This document shows, one piece after another, positions 15,873 through 23,442 of a stretch of DNA of 64,000 nt. The notes under the pieces were generated by a model. It was not told the origin of the DNA. It was given only the letters and a program-made list of their open reading frames with translations, and ran no database searches. Position 1 is the stretch's first letter. Every line of letters starts with the position of its first letter. Source of the stretch: Orlajensenia sp001423545 (GTDB lineage: Bacteria; Actinomycetota; Actinomycetes; Actinomycetales; Microbacteriaceae); the NCBI GenBank assembly GCA_001423545.1, contig LMOK01000002.1, positions 248,001 through 312,000 on the forward strand, written 5' to 3'. Made by a program: the position numbers and the translations under genes.

Positions 15873-15937
15873 GGTCTCGATACATGTGCGACTGCGTCGC
15901 GCGCTACGCTTCGCTGCGCTCAGTGCGGCGCTCGACC
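15873..15937. repeat. partial copy of the GATCGAGTAG-family repeat
   Basis: GGTCTCGATACATGTGCGAC ... GCTTCGCTGCGCTCAGTG ... GCTCGACC resembles the right arm at 14205-14249 (GGTCTCGATACG...GCTCGCTGCGCTCG...CTCGACC) with extra bases. It fills most of the gap between ligase and ACAD genes. Confidence 0.6.
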
Positions 15938-15957
15938 GGCGGGTTGTTCGGGCGGCG

Positions 15958-17160
15958 CTACCGCCGGAACTCGGCCTTGCCGAGCGCCGACAGGTGCACT
16001 TCATCGGGACCGTCGGCGAGGCGCAGCACGCGCGATCCGGCGAACATCTCGGCGAGCGGGGTGTCGTCGCTCACGCCGGCTCCGCCGAACACCTGGATGG
16101 CCCGATCGAGGATCTGCTGCACGGCCCGCGGCACCGCGATCTTGATGGCCTGGATCTCGGTCATCGCCTCGCGGTTGCCCACGGTGTCCATGAGCCAGGC
16201 GGTCTTCAGCACGAGCAGGCGCAGCGACTCGATCTGGATTCGCGACTCGGCCACCCACTCGCGCACGACGCCCTGCTCGGCGAGCGGGCGCCCGAACGCG
16301 ACGCGTGATGCTGCACGCTCGCGCACCAGTGCGAGGGCGTGCTCGGCCATCCCGATGGCGCGCATGCAGTGGTGGATGCGTCCGGGCCCGAGCCGCGCCT
16401 GCGCGATGGCGAACCCGTCGCCCTCGCCGCCGATGAGGTTCGTCGCCGGAACGCGTACGTCGGTGAACGCGATCTCGGCGTGCCCGCCGTGGTCGCGGTC
16501 GTCGTAGCCGAACACCGTCAGCGGGCGCACGATCTCGACGCCGGGAGTGTCGCGGGGCACGAGGATCATCGACTGCTGGCGGTGACGAGGAGCCTCGGCA
16601 TCCGTCTTCCCCATAACGATGAAGATGGCGGCCTCGGGGTTCATGGCGCCGGTCGACCACCACTTGCGACCGTCGATGACGTAGTCGTCGCCATCGCGAC
16701 GGATGCTGGTGGTGATGTTGGTGGCATCGCTCGACGCGACCTCGGGCTCCGTCATGCAGAAGGTCGAACGGATGCGCGCCTCGAGCAGCGGCTCGAGCCA
16801 GCGCTCCTTCTGCTCGGGCGTGCCGAAGTCGTTCAGGACCTCCATGTTGCCGGTGTCGGGAGCGGCGCAGTTGAACGCGGCAGGCGCCAGGCGCTGGCTC
16901 CAGCCCGTGAGCTCGGCGAGGGGTGCGTACTGGAGGTTGGTGAGCCCGGCGCCGCGCTCGCCGGGGAGGAACAGGTTCCACAGGCCGGCGTCTCGCGCCT
17001 TCAGCTGCAGCTCCCGAACGATCGGGCGCGGGCTCCAGGCGTCGGGCTCGGCGGCGAGCTGCTCGGTGAGCACGGCCTCCGCCGGCACCACGTGCTCGTC
17101 GATGAACGAGCGCACCCTGTCGATGAGCTCGAGCGTGCTGGCGTCGTGACTGAAGTCCAT
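15958..17160 (-). CDS. acyl-CoA dehydrogenase, ACAD11-like
   Basis: A 400-residue FAD enzyme introducing the alpha-beta double bond in an acyl-CoA, or acting on 4-phosphoacyl-CoA in the ACAD10/11 branch. Seen: FCMTEPEVASSDATNI (flavin/substrate loop), WWSTGAMNPEAAI, the EIAFTDVRVPATNLIGGEGDGF block, RASRVAFGRPLAEQ, and the end VLRLADGPDEVHLSALGK. The DGPDEVH ending is the same as in human ACAD11 as I recall it. The gene overlaps the upstream kinase gene by one base (TGATG), so the two products are coupled. In animals these two domains are fused; here they are split. Confidence 0.92.
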   Translation of the reverse strand: MDFSHDASTLELIDRVRSFIDEHVVPAEAVLTEQLAAEPDAWSPRPIVRELQLKARDAGLWNLFLPGERGAGLTNLQYAPLAELTGWSQRLAPAAFNCAAPDTGNMEVLNDFGTPEQKERWLEPLLEARIRSTFCMTEPEVASSDATNITTSIRRDGDDYVIDGRKWWSTGAMNPEAAIFIVMGKTDAEAPRHRQQSMILVPRDTPGVEIVRPLTVFGYDDRDHGGHAEIAFTDVRVPATNLIGGEGDGFAIAQARLGPGRIHHCMRAIGMAEHALALVRERAASRVAFGRPLAEQGVVREWVAESRIQIESLRLLVLKTAWLMDTVGNREAMTEIQAIKIAVPRAVQQILDRAIQVFGGAGVSDDTPLAEMFAGSRVLRLADGPDEVHLSALGKAEFRR

Positions 17161-18254
17161 CAGTTCCTCCGGAGGGCTAGGCGGGCGAGGCCGTCGGTGG
17201 CGAGGGGTTCGACCATGGCGCCGATGTGGGCGAAGCCGGCACCGACGGTCTCCCCCTTCTGATAGCGGTAGTGGATGCCCTCGGCGATCACGGCGAGCTT
17301 GTAGGCGGCGAATCCGCGATACCAGCCGAGGTCGGGGACGGCCCGGCCGACACGGGCCGCGTACGCGTCGACCAACTCGTCGAAGTCGGGATAACCCGCC
17401 GCGAGGTCGACGGCGCTGTCGAACAGGCGCCCACCGGTGAGCTCGTCGATGGTCCAGTACATGCCGAAGACGCCGAGGTCGACGAGGGGGTCGCCGATGG
17501 TCGACATCTCCCAGTCGAGGATGGCGGCGATGTGCGGCGCGTCGCCGTCGCCGGCGACGATGGCGTTGTCGAGCCTGTAGTCACCGTGCACGAGGCCGGA
17601 ACGCGGATTGTCCGGCATCCGCTCGCCCAGGGCGTCCTGCAGCTGGTCGAGGGCCGGGGTGTCGCGCGACCGCGAGGCGTCGAGCTGTCGGCGCCAGGTG
17701 CGCAGCTGTCGCTCGAGGTAGCCGGCTCCCCTGCCGAAGTCGTCGAGGCCCACGGATGCCGGATCGATCGAGTGCAGTTCGGCGAGGACCTCGGCCAGCT
17801 CGATGCCGATCCGGTGCAGCCCCGCCGGGGTGAATGCCGCGTTCTGCGCTGGGCGGGCGAGCACGCTGCCCTCGACGAACTCCATGACGAAGAAGGGGGT
17901 GCCGGTGACCCTGGCGTCTGCGGTGTCGTCGACGATGGCGACGGTCGGCGGCACCGGAACGGCGCTGCCACTCAGGGCGGAGATGACCCGGTGCTCGCGA
18001 GCCATGTCGTGAGCCGTCGCGAGCACGTGGCCGAGCGGCGGGCGGCGCAGCACGAGCGGCATGCGCGCGCCGTCGATGCGATAGGTGAGGTTGCTCTTGC
18101 CTCCGGTGATGAGCCGGGCGGTGAGGGATCCGGCTGCGAGCTGCGGATGCGTCTCGCTCAACCACGCCTCGAGACCTGCGACGTCGAGGCCGGGCACCGC
18201 GCCGGGCGGTGCGGCGTTCGGTGCGCTGTCCGGCGTCGCGGGGGAGTCGGTCAT
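17160..18254 (-). CDS. APH-family phosphotransferase (ACAD10/11 kinase-like, LvaA-like)
   Basis: A 364-residue kinase of the aminoglycoside-phosphotransferase fold. Gly-rich loop ITGGKSNLTYRI (about residue 50), catalytic loop LVHGDYRLDNAIV (about 225) and metal-binding AAILDWEMSTIGDPLVDLG (about 245). These match the bacterial and ACAD10/11 kinases that phosphorylate the 4-hydroxyl of hydroxyacyl-CoAs, not antibiotic-resistance enzymes. Start ATG 18254 is chosen because it gives the family's usual N-terminus and lies 45 bases from operator site C; the frame stays open upstream through a repeat. It is first in the operon with the ACAD and CoA ligase, fitting a 4-hydroxy-acid route. Confidence 0.88.
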   Translation of the reverse strand: MTDSPATPDSAPNAAPPGAVPGLDVAGLEAWLSETHPQLAAGSLTARLITGGKSNLTYRIDGARMPLVLRRPPLGHVLATAHDMAREHRVISALSGSAVPVPPTVAIVDDTADARVTGTPFFVMEFVEGSVLARPAQNAAFTPAGLHRIGIELAEVLAELHSIDPASVGLDDFGRGAGYLERQLRTWRRQLDASRSRDTPALDQLQDALGERMPDNPRSGLVHGDYRLDNAIVAGDGDAPHIAAILDWEMSTIGDPLVDLGVFGMYWTIDELTGGRLFDSAVDLAAGYPDFDELVDAYAARVGRAVPDLGWYRGFAAYKLAVIAEGIHYRYQKGETVGAGFAHIGAMVEPLATDGLARLALRRN

Positions 18255-18298
18255 CCTCGACCACCTTTCGTGCGCATCGGTGCGCTCTCGAAAACTAG

Positions 18299-18318
18299 CA
18301 TACCGCGTGGTCGGTATG
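18299..18318. promoter_or_regulatory. TetR-type operator, site C
   Basis: CATACCGCGTGGTCGGTATG is a 20-base palindrome with perfect 7-base arms CATACCG/CGGTATG and one extra G-T pairing inside. Its reverse complement differs from site D at only two positions. It lies 45 bases upstream of the kinase-ACAD-ligase operon. Confidence 0.7.
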
Positions 18319-18327
18319 TTCACTCTC

Positions 18328-18430
18328 CGTTCGCTGAGGCCCGGACGGAGTCCGCGGCCGAAGCGCGTTCGGCGCCCGGCTCGCCCTGGGTGCGCTTCGG
18401 GCGGTCGCTGCGCTCGGCCCTCAGCGAGCG
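18328..18430. repeat. intergenic inverted repeat, family R copy 4
   Basis: Starts CGTTCGCTGAGGCCCGGACG, GAGTCCGCGGCCGAAGCGCG, and ends GCGCTTCGGGCGGTCGCTGC..GGCCCTCAGCGAGCG. The right end, read on the minus strand, gives the last codons and stop (GCT CGC TGA) of the thioesterase at 18421. Confidence 0.85.
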
Positions 18431-18852
18431 ATGAGCTGGTCCTCCACCGCCGCCCGGATCGCCGCCGGGATCGGCGTCGGCCGCCGCGTGTCGGCGTCGA
18501 CGAACACGTGCACGAAGCGTCCGGTAGCGATCGGCTCGTCGTCACCGGCCCGCAGGATGCCGAGGGCCCACGTGATGCTCGATGTACCCAGGCGTTCGAT
18601 CCCGATGCCCACCTCGAGCGGCTCGGGGAACGACGCCGATGCTGCGAACTCGCACGACGACGAGGCGCACAGTGCGATGGCCGACCCCTGCGGATCGAGG
18701 CCGCCGTCGGCCATCATCCAGGTGTTGATGGCCGTGTCCATGGCCTCGTAGTAGACGGTGTTGTTCAGGTGCCCGTACTGGTCGTTGTCGTTCCAGCGGG
18801 TGCCGAACGGAGATCGGACCCGATACGCGGGAGTGGACGTGGGGTGCGGCAT
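18421..18852 (-). CDS. acyl-CoA thioesterase, hotdog fold
   Basis: A 143-residue hotdog-fold thioesterase of the 4-hydroxybenzoyl-CoA thioesterase group. The hallmark WNDNDQYGHLNNTVYYEAMD near residues 20-39 has the catalytic Asp and the GH-N pattern. It would release CoA from an acyl-CoA, perhaps to relieve CoA depletion. It lies three bases after the regulator gene at 18856 and shares its transcript. Its Ala-Arg-stop end is supplied by the repeat. Confidence 0.9.
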   Translation of the reverse strand: MPHPTSTPAYRVRSPFGTRWNDNDQYGHLNNTVYYEAMDTAINTWMMADGGLDPQGSAIALCASSSCEFAASASFPEPLEVGIGIERLGTSSITWALGILRAGDDEPIATGRFVHVFVDADTRRPTPIPAAIRAAVEDQLIAR

Positions 18853-18855
18853 CCG

Positions 18856-19518
18856 TCAGCTCACCCGCAGGAGGAAGCGGAACGCCACGCGAGCCCGCGC
18901 CGTGCTCGGGCTGTCGCCGGCGATGAGGTCGGCGTAGGTGAACGACTCCGAGGTGCGCACCAGGAGGTAGGCGAGCGAGGCCGGGTCGATGGCGCCGCCG
19001 AGGGGATGGTCGCCGAGCTCGTGGCGCACGATCCACTCGGCCGTGGCCACGTAGCGTCGTTGGATCTCGCTTTCCTTCGTCGTCAGCAGGCGGAGGGCGC
19101 GCGCCGGTTCGCGCTGCAGGAACTGCCGGAAGTAGGGAGCCTTGATCAGGTCGTCGACGAAGTGGGTGAGCAGCGTCGCGACCCGCTCGGCGCCCTGCTG
19201 GCCCTCGGCCGCCTGCTCGGCCAGCACGAGGGTCGGGATGGCGAGGGACCAGAGCACCTCCGACAGGAGCGCGTCGCGATTGCCCACCCAGCGGAAGAGC
19301 GAGGTGCGGTCGACGCCGAGCGCTGTGGCGAGCGCGGTCATGTCGATGCGCTTGCCGCTGATGAAGGTCTCTCGGGCGAGGGTGAAGGCGCGTTGGGCGT
19401 CCGCGTGTGCGGCACCGTCGGTCGAGTGGAGGCGTTCCGACAGCCAGGACGGCGCCACGTCGAGGCCGACCGTGGCGATGCTCGCCGCGGTGGTCGGGGG
19501 TGCTGTGGTCGTCGGCAT
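18856..19518 (-). CDS. TetR-family regulator, QsdR type
   Basis: A 220-residue repressor whose N-terminal DNA-binding part reads TLARETFISGKRIDMTALAT and then ALGVDRTSLFRWVGNRDALL, the variant helix-turn-helix of the QsdR branch (TSLFRWVG instead of TLYYHF). The C-terminal domain has many large hydrophobics. QsdR members control lactonase or acyl-metabolism genes. Start ATG 19518 is chosen; a further upstream ATG at 19587 would place codons over the operator at 19573. It is divergent from the glutaryl-CoA-dehydrogenase-like gene and co-transcribed with the thioesterase. Confidence 0.85.
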   Translation of the reverse strand: MPTTTAPPTTAASIATVGLDVAPSWLSERLHSTDGAAHADAQRAFTLARETFISGKRIDMTALATALGVDRTSLFRWVGNRDALLSEVLWSLAIPTLVLAEQAAEGQQGAERVATLLTHFVDDLIKAPYFRQFLQREPARALRLLTTKESEIQRRYVATAEWIVRHELGDHPLGGAIDPASLAYLLVRTSESFTYADLIAGDSPSTARARVAFRFLLRVS

Positions 19519-19572
19519 GTGCGGAACTCTACCCCGCAGACCGGGCTTCGGGGCTCGCATCCGGAACTCACA

Positions 19573-19596
19573 TGCAACATTCTGCAAAATGATGCA
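19573..19596. promoter_or_regulatory. 24-base palindrome in divergent promoter, candidate QsdR-type operator
   Basis: The dyad is built from TGCA-a-CATT, a central TGCA, and AATG-a-TGCA; three TGCA words and the CATT/AATG arms are all symmetric. It lies between the divergent starts at 19518 (regulator) and 19655 (ACAD), overlapping a likely promoter (CATACT at 19595). It differs from sites A-D, so a second regulator is implied. Confidence 0.6.
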
Positions 19597-19654
19597 TACT
19601 ACGGTTGTTCACCGATGAACCGAGGCCGCGAGGCGGCAGACGAATGGAGATGCG

Positions 19655-20929
19655 ATGACGCTCACCACCGGGCACACCGACACCGGGCAGGCCGGCTCCG
19701 GCCGGACGGACCTGCAGCAGTTCGAGGAGGCCGACGTGCTCGATGTCGACTTCTACTCGTTCCAGCAGCAGCTCACCTCGGAGGAGCAGCGTTCGGTCGC
19801 CGCCATCCGCGCGTTCCTCGACCGGGAGGTGCGTCCCTACGCCGACGACCTCTGGGAGAAGGCGCAGAGCCCGCGCCACCTCATCCCCGGCTTCGCCGAC
19901 CTGGGCCTGTTCGGTGCCTCCTGGCCCGAGACCCGCCAGTTCGAGAACAGCGCCGTCTACCGCGCCTGGGTCGCCCTCGAGATCTCGCGGGCCGATCCGT
20001 CGACGGCCACCTTCATCGGTGTGCACAGTGGTCTGGCCATGAACGCCATCGGCGTCGGCGGCTCCGATGAGCAGCGCGAGGAATGGATGCGGCCCATGGC
20101 CCGCGGCGAGGTCATCGGCGCGTTCGGTCTCACCGAGCCCGGTCACGGCTCGGACACGGCCAAGGGACTCGAGACCACGGCCACGCGCCGCACCGTCGAC
20201 GACGGGGCAGGCGGCAGCCGCGACGAGTGGGTGCTCAACGGGTCGAAGCGCTGGATCGGCAACGCCGTCTTCGCCGACATCGTCGTGATCTGGGCGCGCG
20301 ACACCGCCGACGACCAGGTCAAGGGATTCATCGTGCGGCAGCCGGCCGTGGGCTTCACCGCCACCAAGATCGAACGCAAGCAGTCGCTGCGCGGCGTGGA
20401 GAACGCCGACATCGTGCTCGACGACGTCGTGGTGCCCGAGTCCGACCGCCTTCAGAACATCAACTCGTTCCGCGACGTGGCGATCATCCTGCGCCTCACC
20501 CGGGCCGAGGTCGCCTGGCAGGCGATCGGCGTCGCCGTCGGTGCCTACGAGGCCGCGCTCGCCTACGCGAAGGAGCGCCAGCAGTTCGGCAAGCCGATCG
20601 CCTCGTTCCAGCTCGTTCAGGAGAAGCTCGCCAATTCGCTCTCGAACATCACGGCGAGCATCGCGCTCTGCATGAGGGTCTCCGAGATGCAGGACCTCGG
20701 CATCCAGAAGGATCACCACTCGGCCATGGCCAAGGCCTTCGCGACCGCGCGCATGCGCGAGGTCGTCGGGTGGTGCCGCGAGATCATGGGCGGCAACGGC
20801 ATCCAGCTCGACCACGGCGTCGCCCGCTACTTCGCCGACGCCGAGGCCGTCTACACCTTCGAGGGCACCTACGACATGAACACCCTCATCGTCGGCCGCT
20901 CCATCACCGGAATCGCGGCCTTCGTATGA
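19655..20929 (+). CDS. acyl-CoA dehydrogenase, glutaryl-CoA-dehydrogenase-like
   Basis: A 424-residue flavin dehydrogenase. Hallmarks: GAFGLTEPGHGSDTAKGLET, WVLNGSKRWIGNAVFADIVV, IERKQSLRGVENADIVLDDVVVPE (split), YAKERQQFGKPIASFQLVQEK and the catalytic end AVYTFEGTYDMNTLIVGRSI with the Glu of YEGT/FEGT. These blocks follow glutaryl-CoA dehydrogenase more than the FadE type, but the decarboxylating residues cannot be checked by eye. It has ATGA overlap with the thiolase that follows. An extended 25-residue N-terminus precedes the core. Confidence 0.88.
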   Translation: MTLTTGHTDTGQAGSGRTDLQQFEEADVLDVDFYSFQQQLTSEEQRSVAAIRAFLDREVRPYADDLWEKAQSPRHLIPGFADLGLFGASWPETRQFENSAVYRAWVALEISRADPSTATFIGVHSGLAMNAIGVGGSDEQREEWMRPMARGEVIGAFGLTEPGHGSDTAKGLETTATRRTVDDGAGGSRDEWVLNGSKRWIGNAVFADIVVIWARDTADDQVKGFIVRQPAVGFTATKIERKQSLRGVENADIVLDDVVVPESDRLQNINSFRDVAIILRLTRAEVAWQAIGVAVGAYEAALAYAKERQQFGKPIASFQLVQEKLANSLSNITASIALCMRVSEMQDLGIQKDHHSAMAKAFATARMREVVGWCREIMGGNGIQLDHGVARYFADAEAVYTFEGTYDMNTLIVGRSITGIAAFV

Positions 20930-22179
20930 GCGAGGCCTACATCGTCGCCACGGCGCGCTCGCCCATCGGCCGTGCACGCAAGGGATCGCTGGCGAGCCTG
21001 CGGCCCGACGACCTGACCGTCCAGATGGTGCGGGCAGCCCTCGCCTCGGTTCCCGCACTCGACCCCGGTCGCATCGACGACCTGATGCTCGGATGCGGCA
21101 TGCCGGGCGGTGAGCAGGGCATGAACATGGCCCGCATCGTGGCCGTGCTGCTCGGCCTCGACGAGGTGCCCGGCACCACGGTGAACCGCTACTGCTCCTC
21201 GAGCCTGCAGACCACGCGCATGGCCTTCCACGCCATCAAGGCCGGCGAGGGCGACATCTTCGTCTCCGCCGGCGTCGAGTCGGTCAGCCACGCGATGCGC
21301 GGCTCGAGCGACTACATCCCGGGGGAGAAGCTCACCAACGAGCTGTTCGACGACGCCCTGGCGCGCACGGAGGCCCGGGCCGGTTCCGGGGCTCCGGATG
21401 CCGCGGCCGATGCCCGGGCCCTGCGTCCGTGGCACGATCCCCGCGTCGACGGACTCCTCCCCGACGCATACATCGCGATGGGCCAGACCGCCGAGAACGT
21501 GGCCGAGCTGCGCGGTGTCACGCGCGAGGAGCAGGACGCGTTCGCCGCCCGCAGCCAGCAGCGCGCCGAAGCCGCCCTGGAATCGGGATTCTGGGCTCGC
21601 GACATCACCCCGGTCACCCTCGCCGACGGAACCGTCGTGTCGACGGACGACGGTCCTCGACCCGGCGTCACCCTCGAGGCCCTCGCCGGGCTCGACCCCG
21701 TCTTCCGTCCCGACGGCACCGTGACTGCGGGCAACTGCTGCCCGCTCAACGACGGAGCCGCCGCCGTGGTCATCGTGAGCGACCGCGTGGTCGACGAGCT
21801 CGGACTCACCCCGCTCGCCCGCATCGTCTCGACCGGTGTCAGCGGACTCTCGCCCGAGATCATGGGGCTCGGGCCGGTGGAGTCGTCGCGGCGCGCCCTG
21901 GCGCGGGCCGGCCTGAGCATCGACGACATCGACCTGGTCGAGATCAACGAGGCTTTCGCCGCGCAGGTCATTCCGTCGGCGCGCGAGCTCGGAGTCGATC
22001 CCGAGAAGCTCAACGTGCACGGCGGAGCGATCGCCGTGGGGCATCCGTTCGGCATGACCGGGGCCCGCATCACCTCGACGCTCATCACCGGCCTCGCCGC
22101 CACGGGAGGCCGCTACGGCCTCGAGACCATGTGCGTCGGTGGGGGCCAGGGCATGGCTCTGGTGCTGGAGCGCCTCTAG
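20926..22179 (+). CDS. acetyl-CoA acyltransferase (thiolase)
   Basis: A 417-residue thiolase II-type enzyme that cleaves 3-ketoacyl-CoA to acetyl-CoA in the last beta-oxidation step. Nucleophile Cys in NRYCSSSLQT (about residue 90), DGAAAVVIVSD, VEINEAFAAQ, HGGAIAVGHPFGMTGAR and the second active Cys in TMCVGGGQGMA. An Ala-rich insertion EARAGSGAPDAAADARALRP (about residue 150) lengthens a surface loop. Starts at an ATGA overlap with the dehydrogenase; the operon ends here and meets MaoC head-on, 18 bases away. Confidence 0.93.
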   Translation: MSEAYIVATARSPIGRARKGSLASLRPDDLTVQMVRAALASVPALDPGRIDDLMLGCGMPGGEQGMNMARIVAVLLGLDEVPGTTVNRYCSSSLQTTRMAFHAIKAGEGDIFVSAGVESVSHAMRGSSDYIPGEKLTNELFDDALARTEARAGSGAPDAAADARALRPWHDPRVDGLLPDAYIAMGQTAENVAELRGVTREEQDAFAARSQQRAEAALESGFWARDITPVTLADGTVVSTDDGPRPGVTLEALAGLDPVFRPDGTVTAGNCCPLNDGAAAVVIVSDRVVDELGLTPLARIVSTGVSGLSPEIMGLGPVESSRRALARAGLSIDDIDLVEINEAFAAQVIPSARELGVDPEKLNVHGGAIAVGHPFGMTGARITSTLITGLAATGGRYGLETMCVGGGQGMALVLERL

Positions 22180-22197
22180 CAGTTCTCCTCCCGCTCC

Positions 22198-22668
22198 TCA
22201 GCGGGCGGGAGTGCTCGGCACCAGCAGCGTCACCCACTGGGCCACGACCGCCGGGCGGTCCGAACCGTCGATCTCGATCGTCAGATCCTGCACCACGCGC
22301 ACACCCGACCCCGTCACCTCGGCGGATGCGATGGTGCCCACCGCGCGCACCCGCGACCCGGCCTGCACCGGCTGCAGGAACCGCACCTTCTCGAACCCGT
22401 AGTTGACGCCCATCGCCACGCCGTCGACCTCGAGCAGCGGCGAGGCGAGCGTCGTGAGCAGCGAGAGGGTGAGGAAGCCGTGCGCGATCGGCGCGCCGAA
22501 CGGTCCGGCTGCGGCACGCTCGACGTCGACGTGGATCCACTGGTGGTCGTCCGTCGCATCCGCGAACGCCTCGATGCGACGCTGGTCGATGGTGAACCAG
22601 TCGCCCGGTCCGAGGGCTGAACCGACCGCATCCGTCAGCGCAGCGGGGGAGTCGAGGTGGATGCTCAT
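22198..22668 (-). CDS. MaoC-like enoyl-CoA hydratase
   Basis: A 156-residue single-hotdog hydratase of the R-specific type. The hydratase-2 motif is DDHQWIHVDVERAAAGPFGA then PIAHGFLTLSLL (Asp/His dyad about residues 40-62). It would hydrate an enoyl-CoA to 3-hydroxyacyl-CoA. It starts at an ATGA overlap with the FabG-like SDR, which would oxidise the product, an arrangement that fits R-hydroxyacyl chemistry. Last gene of the ADH-FabG-MaoC operon. Confidence 0.9.
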   Translation of the reverse strand: MSIHLDSPAALTDAVGSALGPGDWFTIDQRRIEAFADATDDHQWIHVDVERAAAGPFGAPIAHGFLTLSLLTTLASPLLEVDGVAMGVNYGFEKVRFLQPVQAGSRVRAVGTIASAEVTGSGVRVVQDLTIEIDGSDRPAVVAQWVTLLVPSTPAR

Positions 22669-23414
22669 GCCTTCGGCCCTCCGGCCACGTAGAGCACCTG
22701 GCCCGAGACGAAGCTCGCCGCCTCGGAGCAGAAGAACGACACCGCTGCGGCCACGTCCTCGGGCTGGCCGGGGCGTCCCACGGGGATCTCCTTCGCAGCT
22801 CCGGCGAGGAAGTCCTCGAAGGAGACGCCCATCCTGTCGGCCGTGGCCTTCGTCATGTCGGTCTGGATGAAGCCCGGTGCGACGGCGTTCGCCGTCACGC
22901 CGTAGCGGCCCAGCTCGATCGCGAGAGTCTTCGTGAAGCCCTGCATGCCGGCCTTCGCCGCCGCGTAGTTCGCCTGGCCGCGGTTGCCGAGCGCCGAGGT
23001 GCTCGACAGGTTCACGATGCGACCCCACCCCTCCTTCACCTGGAACGCCTGCACGGCCCGGCTCATCAGGAACGCACCGCGCAGGTGCACGCCGAGCACG
23101 GCGTCCCAGTCGTCATCCGTCATCTTGAACAGCAGGTTGTCGCGCAGGATCCCCGCGTTGTTCACGAGCACCGTCGGCGCCCCGAGCTCCTCGGCGACGG
23201 ATGCCACCGCCGATGCCACGGCCTCGGAGTCGGCCACGTTCGCCCCGACCGCGAGAGCGCGACCGCCGGCGGTCTCGATGGCGGCGACGGTGTCGGCGCA
23301 GGCTGCGGCGTCGAGGTCGAGCACGGCGACGGCGAAACCGTCGGCGGCGAGCTGGACGGCTGTTGCGGCTCCGATGCCCCGGGCGGCTCCGGTGACGATG
23401 GCGGTGCGGGTCAT
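22665..23414 (-). CDS. 3-oxoacyl reductase / 3-hydroxyacyl-CoA dehydrogenase, FabG-like SDR
   Basis: A 249-residue SDR with TGAARGIG, NNAGILRDNLLFKMTDDDWD, catalytic Ser in NLSSTSAL and YAAAK, then VAPGFIQTDMT and FFCSEAASFVSGQVLYVAGG. The GILRDN...KMT signature is characteristic of FabG and of the HSD10/FabG4-like hydroxyacyl-CoA dehydrogenases. The MaoC partner makes beta-oxidation use more likely than fatty-acid synthesis. The start at 23414 keeps the compact N-terminus; a GGACAA precedes it. Confidence 0.9.
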   Translation of the reverse strand: MTRTAIVTGAARGIGAATAVQLAADGFAVAVLDLDAAACADTVAAIETAGGRALAVGANVADSEAVASAVASVAEELGAPTVLVNNAGILRDNLLFKMTDDDWDAVLGVHLRGAFLMSRAVQAFQVKEGWGRIVNLSSTSALGNRGQANYAAAKAGMQGFTKTLAIELGRYGVTANAVAPGFIQTDMTKATADRMGVSFEDFLAGAAKEIPVGRPGQPEDVAAAVSFFCSEAASFVSGQVLYVAGGPKA

Positions 23415-23442
23415 GCGTTGTCCTTTCGTGGGCGGTGCGTGG

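Noticed and set aside
17160..18254. Aminoglycoside resistance gene
   Set aside because: Kinase motifs and the overlapping ACAD place it with acyl-CoA kinases, not antibiotic phosphotransferases.
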